A stretch of DNA of 21,160 nt from assembly GCA_946415665.1 (NCBI GenBank), contig CAMKTI010000015.1:1-21160 (forward strand). The letters run 5' to 3'. Of this stretch, positions 16,551-21,160 are shown in pieces. Each line of letters starts with the position of its first letter. Position 1 is the stretch's first letter. The stretch is from an uncultured Clostridia bacterium. Lineage in GTDB: Bacteria > Bacillota > Clostridia > Lachnospirales > CAMVHY01. The position numbers and the translations under genes are program-made. The notes beneath the pieces were generated by a model. It saw only the letters and a program-made list of their open reading frames with translations, did no database searches and had not been told where the DNA came from.

Positions 16551-17134
16551 GTGTATATATAAATTTTATAGTGAAAAAAATTTTTTTGATAGGAAGGGAG
16601 TAATTGAGAATTTATTTTATGAGCTTAAAATTTTTGATTTTGATTTTGATAAGAGCGATATAAAATTTTTGCATAAATATAGACAGGCAAAATTTTTGTT
16701 AATGGAAGATATATTGGATATTTAGGAGAATATTTGATGAGGCGCAAGAAATTAAGCCGAGGGTTTATTTGGCGGTTTTAGAATTAGAAAATATTTATAA
16801 TTGGGAATTTTGTAAAGTTAGATTTAAAGAGCTTAATAAATTTCCGGAGATTGAAAGAGATCTTGCGTTGCTGGTAAATAAAAATATGACGGCAAAAGAA
16901 ATTTATAATATTATTTTGGATTTTAAGCAGAAAAATAAGGTTGGAATTTTAACAAGGATAGATTTGTTTGATGTTTATGAAGGCAAAAATTTGGATAAAA
17001 ATTTGAAATCGATGGGTTATAAATTAATTTTTAGAGCAAATGATAGGACGTTAAGAGATGAAGAAATAAATTTGATTATGGAGAGTATGGTAAGTTTTTT
17101 GAAAGCAAAATATGATATTAACTTAAGAGTTTGA
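16551..17134 (+). pseudogene. Decayed duplicate of the pheT 3' end (FDX-ACB region)
   Basis: About 580 bases align with 14113-14696, the last quarter of pheT. The first part is broken by single-base losses near 16690 and 16735. From 16769 a frame stays open for 121 aa and covers the whole FDX-ACB anticodon-binding domain, with about 110 of 122 positions matching PheT, including FPEIERDLALLV and FRANDRTL. There is no RBS before 16769 and the first codon is TTG, so a separate product is unlikely. The similarity ends at the stop codon (TAG in pheT, TGA here), so the pheT terminator was not copied. Confidence 0.88.
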
Positions 17135-17200
17135 GATTTATTTAGGTTTTTTGGGCAAATAAATATTCGAAGTGAGAAATAATTTTTTTGACATACAAAG

Positions 17201-17256
17201 TCAAAATAAAAAATTTCTATTGCATTTAAAAATATTTACATAATCAACCCTATATT
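17201..17256 (-). repeat. Conserved 3' flank, copy 1 (units 1, 3, 4)
   Basis: A block of about 55 bases just behind unit 1 recurs behind unit 3 (18190-18244) and unit 4 (19387-19441). It shares the core ATTTCTATTGCA...ATTTACATAAT...CCTATATT. Units 2 and 5 lack it. The region 17135-17273 holds nothing else that I can identify, and I see no terminator for unit 1. Confidence 0.6.
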
Positions 17257-17273
17257 CAACTAATACCGCTGTT

Positions 17274-17378
17274 TTACAAGGCTGGTTTTGGTTCCTGACT
17301 TTGACCGAATTTATTTTTCAGTTCGTTTAACTCTCTCGTTTGACTGAGTAATTTGGCCAAATTTTTGCTGTTCTTCAT
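17274..17378 (-). pseudogene. Array unit 1: 34-aa remnant of a coiled-coil family gene
   Basis: The ATG at 17378 lies nine bases after AGGAG within the shared upstream cassette. The 34-aa frame (MKNSKN at the start, ending LKNKFGQSQEPKPAL) matches only the extreme C-terminus of unit 4 (LKNKFGQSHEQKPTLEN). The stop TAA replaces the GAA that follows in unit 4; after it the frame continues NSGIS, then a second stop where unit 4 has Gln, then Ile and the family stop. The gene has thus lost nearly all of its coil and its last eight codons. Its promoter cassette is intact, so transcription is still likely. Confidence 0.65.
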
Positions 17379-17387
17379 AAAAAACAA

Positions 17388-17473
17388 CTCCTAAATTTTT
17401 TTTTATTGAAAGTCAAAATATAAAAACAAATTGATTTTCAAATTTTAGTTTATATTACTTTTTTGTTTGTCAA
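17388..17473 (-). promoter_or_regulatory. Shared upstream cassette, copy 1
   Basis: TTGACA (17473-17468) with TAAACT (17452-17447) at 15 bases inside TATAAACTAAAA, then an AT-rich leader with an imperfect inverted repeat (GAAAATC / GACTTTC), and AGGAG at 17392-17388. It is nearly the same sequence as the cassettes at 18037, 19232, 19944 and 20651. Confidence 0.7.
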
Positions 17474-17497
17474 GTACTTTTTAATTTTTTTCACAAA

Positions 17498-17529
17498 AAA
17501 AAGATTGAGATGAAAATCCCAATCTTTTT
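17498..17529 (-). terminator. Terminator of array unit 2
   Basis: A 14-bp stem (AAAAAGATTGGGAT with ATCTCAATCTTTTT on the minus strand, one G-U pair) with a 4-base loop, followed by a T run. It lies 24 bases upstream of the -35 of cassette 1. The same hairpin recurs in every unit. Confidence 0.85.
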
Positions 17530-17599
17530 AGTTTCTTTTAAATGTCTTTATACCCCAAAAATTTTATTTTCAGTGATAATTAACAATTTGCCTTGTGTA

Positions 17600-17737
17600 T
17601 TAAAATATATTACAAAGACTATCACAACATTTTTTTTTACCTTTTGGTATTTCATTCATTCTCTCTAACATAGGTACCGGTTGGAAATTTGTATTTTGTC
17701 CATGATTTAATGCTTGTTGCAATTGATTATTTTCTTG
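17600..17737 (-). pseudogene. Array unit 2, in-frame tail after a TAA, ends CNIF
   Basis: Directly after the TAA at 17740-17738 the frame of unit 2 continues for 45 codons (QENNQLQQALNHGQ...) to a TAA at 17602. Composition and repeat style match the part before the stop, so this is the lost C-terminus. It ends KGKKKCCDSLCNIF: a basic patch, a Cys pair, and a last-four CxxF that looks like a eukaryotic CaaX prenylation box. It lacks the QI-type ending of units 3 and 4. It is expressed only if the stop is read through. Confidence 0.6.
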
Positions 17738-18028
17738 TTACAGATTTGTATTTCGATTTTGTAGCTGATTTAATTTTCGTCGCAATTGATCATTTTCTTG
17801 TTGCACTTGTGTTAGTCTCGCCTGCAGATCACTTTCACCTGGCCTTACAAATGTCTCGCGGGCTATTTGCTCGTTAAGCTGAGCTATTTCCTCATCGAGA
17901 TCCTCTAATGACTCACCAAACGGTGCGTTATTAATCAAATCACTTTCACTTGGCCTTACAAATGTCTCGCGGGCTATTTGCTCGTTAATTTGTTGCAACG
18001 CATTCATCAAACAAAAGTTTGACTCCAT
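17738..18028 (-). CDS. Array unit 2: repeat-containing coiled-coil protein (truncated)
   Basis: A 96-aa open frame from ATG 18028 (AGGAG at 18041-18037, 8-base spacing) to TAA 17738. It has two copies of NEQIARETFVRP-S/G-ESDL placed 37 residues apart, followed by a Gln-rich coil (QARLTQVQQENDQLRRKLNQ). No signal peptide or membrane helix is visible. Function unknown. The stop replaces what is probably a Gln codon (TAA before CAA GAA AAT), and the frame continues for 45 codons, giving an ancestral length near 142 aa. It is transcribed alone, from cassette 2 to the terminator at 17498-17529. Confidence 0.6.
   Translation of the reverse strand: MESNFCLMNALQQINEQIARETFVRPSESDLINNAPFGESLEDLDEEIAQLNEQIARETFVRPGESDLQARLTQVQQENDQLRRKLNQLQNRNTNL
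17828..17988 (-). repeat. 50-bp direct repeat inside unit 2
   Basis: 17828-17877 and 17939-17988 differ at one base. The offset of 111 bp keeps the frame, so both copies encode the same NEQIARETFVRP block. The near identity points to a recent internal duplication or gene conversion. Confidence 0.9.
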
Positions 18029-18036
18029 AAAAACAT

Positions 18037-18124
18037 CTCCTAAAAATTTTTTTTATTGAAAGTCAAAATGCAAAAACAAAATCGACTTTCAATTTTTAGT
18101 TTATACTGTTTTTTTGCTTGTCAA
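18037..18124 (-). promoter_or_regulatory. Shared upstream cassette, copy 2
   Basis: TTGACA (18124-18119), 15 bases, TAAACT (18103-18098), then a perfect 10-bp inverted repeat ATTGAAAGTC / GACTTTCAAT (18093-18084 and 18064-18055), then AGGAG (18041-18037). This copy has the best preserved inverted repeat. Confidence 0.75.
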
Positions 18125-18147
18125 GTATTTTCCAAAATTTTTCACAA

Positions 18148-18179
18148 AAAAAGATTGAGATAATTATCTCAATCTTTTT
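18148..18179 (-). terminator. Terminator of array unit 3
   Basis: A perfect 32-base palindrome with arms AAAAAGATTGAGATAA and its complement, followed by T runs. It is the cleanest member of the array's terminator family. Confidence 0.88.
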
Positions 18180-18189
18180 CATTCAAAGC

Positions 18190-18244
18190 TAAAATAAAAA
18201 ATTTCTATTGCACTTAGGAATATTTACATAATTAAACCTATATT
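18190..18244 (-). repeat. Conserved 3' flank, copy 2
   Basis: Behind and over the last codons of unit 3; matches 17201-17256 and 19387-19441. Confidence 0.6.
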
Positions 18245-19221
18245 TGTTTCATATTCCCATTTTCCAAAGCAGGTTTTCGTCCTGGAATTTGGTTAAATTC
18301 AATTTTTAATTTATTCGCTTTTGCTAATATACTCACAGAATTTGATCTTTTCATACCGATTGGATTTGTTTCTGTTATATCTGCTTTCGTTTTATTATTT
18401 TTGGACTCTAAATTTACAACCTTTTTCTGTAATTCATCTAATTTCATTTTAAGCTCTTTATTTTCTTTTCCTAAATTAGCATTCTCTTTCTGTGATCTAT
18501 TTAATTGTTGATTGAGATTCTCATTATTCTTTTCTAACTCATTTTGTTCATTTAAACAACTATCCAAAGACGCTCGTAGAAAATCTTTTTGGTATTTAAG
18601 ATCTTTATATTGGTGTTTAAGATCTTCATATTGGTATTTAAGATCTTCATATTGATATTGTTGATATTTGTTGCACTTAGACAATTCTTTTTTTTCATTT
18701 ATCAACTTATTGTTTTGATCTTTTGCTTTTTTTAAGTCATTGTTTAAAGTCTCTGAACTTTTCTTCAGTAAATAAATTTCTTTAGTTGCATCAATTAATG
18801 CTTCTTGTGGTGTTTTTTCAATTTCATTTATTTTATTTATAGATGGCAAATTCGATTTTTCATCAGCATTCTTGTCTTTATTATTTATTGCAAGAGCTGT
18901 GCTTTCAAGATTCCCATTTTTTTCGCTACTTCCATTCTCATTTTTTACTTGTTGTTCCAGTTCTTGGTTCCTTTTTAATAGAATATTTATACGTTCATTA
19001 AGAGTGGCAATTCTATCCAAAAGTCGGCGATTGCTGGTTGCAAAATCATTGTTTGTCATTTCTAAATTTTGGTTGTTTGCAACTAACTCTTTGTTTTGCG
19101 TTTCTGTTGTATGGATGTATTGCAAGACTTGGAGGCCACTGGTTATTAAATTTGGATTATTCAGCATAAAATTAAAAATACCACCGGTATTACTGTTGCT
19201 AGCATTGTTATTAAAATGCAT
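18238..19221 (-). CDS. Array unit 3: intact 327-aa coiled-coil protein
   Basis: The only complete frame of the array. ATG at 19221 lies ten bases after AGGAG in cassette 3. The Asn/Ser-rich start (MHFNNNASNSNTGG) is followed by a short hydrophobic-amphipathic segment (FMLNNPNLITSGLQVLQY) that resembles unit 4, and then by a long coiled coil from about residue 40 to 290, interrupted by a Lys/Asp-rich linker. Near residue 195 lie YEDLKYQ heptads, the product of a 21-bp tandem repeat. The C-terminus SILAKANKLKIEFNQ...KPALENGNMKQI shares the family ending with units 1 and 4. No signal peptide or enzyme motif is visible. A structural, scaffold or secreted effector role is possible, but nothing in the sequence decides. 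Confidence 0.72.
   Translation of the reverse strand: MHFNNNASNSNTGGIFNFMLNNPNLITSGLQVLQYIHTTETQNKELVANNQNLEMTNNDFATSNRRLLDRIATLNERINILLKRNQELEQQVKNENGSSEKNGNLESTALAINNKDKNADEKSNLPSINKINEIEKTPQEALIDATKEIYLLKKSSETLNNDLKKAKDQNNKLINEKKELSKCNKYQQYQYEDLKYQYEDLKHQYKDLKYQKDFLRASLDSCLNEQNELEKNNENLNQQLNRSQKENANLGKENKELKMKLDELQKKVVNLESKNNKTKADITETNPIGMKRSNSVSILAKANKLKIEFNQIPGRKPALENGNMKQI
18591..18653 (-). repeat. Three tandem 21-bp repeats in unit 3
   Basis: Three head-to-tail 21-base units (18591, 18612, 18633), each differing at one or two bases, encode a seven-residue coiled-coil heptad (YEDLKYQ type). The unit length of exactly one heptad lets the coil grow or shrink in frame. Confidence 0.9.
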
Positions 19222-19231
19222 AAAAAAACAT

Positions 19232-19320
19232 CTCCTAAAAATTTTTTTTATTGAAAGTCAAAATGCAAAAGCAAAATCGACTTTCGATTTTTAGTTTATA
19301 TTGTTTTTTTTGTTTGTCAA
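19232..19320 (-). promoter_or_regulatory. Shared upstream cassette, copy 3
   Basis: TTGACA (19320-19315), 16 bases, TAAACT (19298-19293), leader with a nine-of-ten inverted repeat (GAAAGTC / GACTTTC), AGGAG at 19236-19232. Drives unit 3. Confidence 0.72.
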
Positions 19321-19344
19321 GTGTTTTCCAAAATTTTTCACAAA

Positions 19345-19376
19345 AAAAAGATTGAGATGATTATCCCAATCTTTTT
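19345..19376 (-). terminator. Terminator of array unit 4
   Basis: A 14-bp stem of the AAAAAGATTG family with one wobble and a 4-base loop, followed by T on the minus strand. Confidence 0.85.
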
Positions 19377-19386
19377 CATTTGAAGT

Positions 19387-19441
19387 TAAAATAAAAAAAT
19401 TCTATCGTAATTAGAAACATTTGCATAGTTAAACCTATATT
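19387..19441 (-). repeat. Conserved 3' flank, copy 3
   Basis: More diverged copy of the block behind units 1 and 3; it overlaps the final codons of unit 4. Confidence 0.5.
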
Positions 19442-19674
19442 TGATTAACACTGCTGTTTTCCAAGGTTGGTTTTTGTTCGTGACTTTGACCGAATTTATT
19501 TTTCAGCTTGTTTAATTTTGCTAATGCACTATATCTCGTATTAGATATTTCTAATTTAGTTGAATCCATCTTGATCATATTTTTTTTCATCTCATTCTTT
19601 TCCTTTTCCAACTTTGCAATTTTCTCGTTGGCTTTACTTAACTCTGTTTCCAACTTCGTATTTTTTTCCTGTAA
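19435..19674 (-). pseudogene. Array unit 4, C-terminal part after in-frame TAA
   Basis: After the TAA at 19677-19675 the same frame continues for 79 codons (LQEKNTKLETELSKANEKIA...) as an uninterrupted coiled coil, ending in the family signature LNKLKNKFGQS...KPTLENSSVNQI and TAG. There is no RBS before the internal ATG at the KMDS segment, nor before the Glu-Thr start some would choose. The part before the stop ends in KQNQ and this part starts LQEK, a coil register that fits a lost Gln codon. It is therefore the broken 3' half of unit 4. Confidence 0.7.
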
Positions 19675-19935
19675 TTACTGGTTTTGCTTAGCAAGCATTT
19701 CTTTTTCTTGAGTTAGAGTCATATTTTGATCTAGTGCTCGAATCCTGTTTGCTTCTATTCGAATATAATCTGCAGCCAATTCTGGATATCGTTGCATCAC
19801 ATTTAAACTGAAAAACAAAATTTGTGGATCTCGCAGTAAAAAACCGAAGTTTAAACGTGACATATCTGGATCCGAAGCAACAGTAAAATAATCATTTAAA
19901 AGATCGCTGTTATTGGCGTTGCTATTTTGACTCAT
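19675..19935 (-). CDS. Array unit 4, N-terminal 86 aa (truncated coiled-coil protein)
   Basis: ATG at 19935 lies eight bases after AGGAG (19948-19944); the open frame extends 13 codons further upstream into the leader, but that start lacks an RBS. The protein starts MSQNSNANNSDLL, followed by an amphipathic segment (DPQILFFSLNVMQRYPELAA) that resembles unit 3, and the start of a coil (TLTQEKEMLAKQNQ). TAA at 19675 then truncates it. With the continuation it would be about 166 aa. Function unknown. Transcription is from cassette 4 to the terminator at 19345-19376. Confidence 0.62.
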   Translation of the reverse strand: MSQNSNANNSDLLNDYFTVASDPDMSRLNFGFLLRDPQILFFSLNVMQRYPELAADYIRIEANRIRALDQNMTLTQEKEMLAKQNQ

Positions 19936-19943
19936 AAAAACAA

Positions 19944-20032
19944 CTCCTAAAAATTTTTTTTTATTAAAAGCCAAAATGCAAAAGCAAGTTGATTTCCGAT
20001 TTTTAGTTTATATTACTTTTTTTGTTTGTCAA
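19944..20032 (-). promoter_or_regulatory. Shared upstream cassette, copy 4
   Basis: TTGACA (20032-20027), 16 bases, TAAACT (20010-20005), AGGAG (19948-19944). The leader inverted repeat is degraded in this copy. Confidence 0.7.
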
Positions 20033-20056
20033 GTACTTTTTAATTTTTTTTCATAA

Positions 20057-20088
20057 AAAAAGATTGAGATAGCCATCCCAATCTTTTT
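20057..20088 (-). terminator. Terminator of array unit 5
   Basis: A 14-bp stem of the AAAAAGATTG family, loop of four, one wobble, T run on the minus strand. Confidence 0.85.
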
Positions 20089-20133
20089 GCTATTTTATTT
20101 TTGATCAAACATTTTCTTAAAACTAAGTCCAAA

Positions 20134-20641
20134 TTACTTAAAATCTTCATTTTTTCCTTGCTTATACAATTGCAAATTTTGTTGTTTACACGATTTATTA
20201 TCCAAATCTTTTACTTTGGTTATTTTGGATAACAAGCTTGTTTTTTCGACAGAACGCGATTTTTTAGTACTAGTTTTATTTACATCCTTTGTCTTTAATT
20301 CATCAACACTTTCAACTAAGTTGTTTATTTAGGCTGTAGATTTTGGTCTCTAATTCTTTTATTTTTATTTTTAATTTATTTATCTCCTCCTTTAATCGCT
20401 CTTTTTCATTTGATAATTCTATTGATTGTTTTTTAAATACTCCCAAAGCGATATTATTATCTCTTAATTTATTATTCTCATCTTTTAATTCACTAATTTT
20501 ATTTAGTAACTTTGGAACATATGCCATTAATCCCTCAACTATCCCAATATCATCTTCTATATAAACTTTTTTCATTTTTATAGAAGCTTTATCTGCATCA
20601 CATTGTGACTCCTTTTCAGTACTTTCAGCCGTTTAACTCAT
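20134..20641 (-). pseudogene. Array unit 5: broken coiled-coil gene (stop at codon 3, frameshift)
   Basis: The cassette start is ATG 20641, nine bases after GGAG (20654-20651), but codon 3 is TAA (ATG AGT TAA, where unit 4 has ATG AGT CAA). The frame then stays open through TAESTEKESQC and an 87-aa stretch (ATG 20575 to TGA 20312; MKKVYIEDDIGIVEGLMAYV, then a coiled coil with KLKIKIKELETKIYSLNKQ). That ATG has no RBS. Near 20312 a one-base shift leads into a further open frame (VESVDELKTKDVNKTSTKKS...) ending NEDFK at 20134, similar to the end of unit 6 (NENLK). The ancestral gene was about 168 codons. A short internal product from 20575 is possible but weakly supported. Confidence 0.68.
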
Positions 20642-20650
20642 AAAGAACAT

Positions 20651-20737
20651 CTCCAAAAAATTTTTTTATTGAAAGCCAAAATGCAAAAGCAAACTGACTT
20701 TCGGTCTTTAGTCTATATTACTTTTTTTGTTTGTCAA
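20651..20737 (-). promoter_or_regulatory. Shared upstream cassette, copy 5
   Basis: TTGACA (20737-20732), 16 bases, TAGACT (20715-20710), RBS GGAG (20654-20651). The most diverged -10 of the five. Confidence 0.65.
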
Positions 20738-20763
20738 GTACTTTTTAATTTTTTTCATAAAAA

Positions 20764-20791
20764 AAAGATTGGGATAAAAATCTCAATCTTT
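20764..20791 (-). terminator. Terminator of array unit 6
   Basis: A 12-bp stem AAAGATTGAGAT / ATCCCAATCTTT (minus strand, one A-C mismatch on this strand that is G-U on the other) with a T run. Same family as the others. Confidence 0.78.
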
Positions 20792-20832
20792 ATTATTTTA
20801 TCTTGGACAAATTTTTTAGCGTAAAATTAATC

Positions 20833-21050
20833 TTACTTAAGATTTTCGTTATTATGCTGCATATTCGGTTTTATATCATTTTCACTTTTGTTTTTCGTGG
20901 TTACTGTTGCCATTTTTTCAAGCAAACTGGGCTTAGAATCATCAATACCACCTGTTAGTTTGACATCTGTTTGATTCGCGCTTTCCGTATTATTTTTTTG
21001 TTCGCTTATTCTCACATCGATATTGTCTTTTAATAAATTATTAACATCTA
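20833..21050 (-). pseudogene. Array unit 6: 3' fragment, 5' end replaced by IS
   Basis: The frame from the IS border at 21050 to the stop at 20833 encodes about 70 residues, beginning DVNNLLKDNIDVR and ending SLLEKMATVTTKNKS...NENLK. The end resembles the shifted tail of unit 5 (TSLLSKITKVKD...NEDFK). The upstream part, including its cassette, is cut off by the IS copy beginning at 21051, next to a TA. Any start within the IS (for example the TTG at 21090) would give a hybrid peptide with a hydrophobic leader from the IS end, without an RBS. Confidence 0.65.
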
Positions 21051-21160
21051 GGCAGCGTTCACATAAAAAGCAAATCAAAAATAAAAGCAAGAGAAATAGT
21101 AGAAAAAAAATAGAATCAAGTTTATCATAACGAGTAAAAACTTTTCTAAAACGTTTTAGT
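21051..21160 (-). mobile_element. Right end of an IS5-family (IS427-like) element with transposase C-terminus
   Basis: The inverted repeat at 21051-21061 (GGCAGCGTTCA, one base off the other copies) borders TA at 21049-21050. Reading inward on the minus strand, the frame LKRFRKVFTRYDKLDSIF matches the transposase C-terminal block of the 323-687 copy (LKYFRKVFTCYDKLDSIF), then runs hydrophobic to the IS end and on into unit 6 without a stop. The remainder of the element lies beyond the window. Confidence 0.72.

Noticed and set aside
19675..19677. TAA read as Gln throughout the genome.
   Set aside because: greA, dnaN, gyrB and pheS all end in TAA at normal family lengths.
17379..20832. Regularly spaced repeats as a CRISPR array.
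   Set aside because: Repeat blocks are about 150-200 bp, spaced by ORFs of varied length, and consist of terminators, promoters and RBS; no short spacers and no cas genes.
1..21160. tRNA genes.
   Set aside because: No T-arm GTTCRANYC with matching acceptor ends was seen on either strand by eye; a covariance search would settle this.

Overview
The window comes from a very AT-rich, reduced-looking Firmicutes-type (probably clostridial) chromosome. The evidence is strong AGGAGG-type ribosome binding sites, ATG/GTG/TTG starts, a three-gene Trp/Tyr-type ABC importer with a lipoprotein binding protein, a Gram-positive-like GyrB of 631 aa, and a PheS with a Cys-rich insert. Low GC, much pseudogene material and many coiled-coil orphan genes would fit a host-associated or intracellular symbiont, for example a clostridial symbiont of a protist. 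That lifestyle is inference; the sequence does not prove it.

Layout. 1-700: debris of an IS5-type (IS427-like) insertion sequence. The right end of one copy interrupts a small gene, and a deleted copy (323-687) sits between an ABC operon and its terminator. 716-3203 (minus): binding protein, permease and ATPase, joined by ATGA overlaps. 3376-6945 (minus): greA-dnaN-gyrB, with no dnaA or recF beside dnaN. 7041-11107: a roughly 4 kb insert flanked by near-identical 30-bp direct repeats. It holds one very long orphan gene with its own consensus promoter; an in-frame TGA splits a 1077-aa body from a 175-aa tail with two membrane helices. 11269-14696 (plus): pheS-pheT, ended by a bidirectional terminator shared with a convergent 542-aa orphan gene (14838-16466). 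That orphan is followed by a decayed second copy of the 3' third of pheT (16551-17134), so it is bracketed by two pheT ends.

17274-21050 (minus): the most unusual part. It is a tandem array of six short genes of a coiled-coil, Gln/Asn/Lys-rich family, the sixth cut by an IS. Five carry the same upstream cassette: hairpin terminator of the previous gene, TTGACA promoter, AT-rich leader with an inverted repeat, then AGGAG RBS. The coding middles differ greatly, while the C-termini fall into shared classes. Units 1, 2, 4 and 5 carry in-frame stop codons with clear coding continuation, unit 5 also a frameshift, and unit 6 is truncated by the IS copy at the right edge. Only unit 3 is a full intact reading frame.

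The housekeeping genes (ABC importer, greA, dnaN, gyrB, pheS, pheT) are all intact, whereas nearly all accessory genes are broken. This points to an expanded, fast-decaying accessory (possibly effector-like) family inside a stable core.
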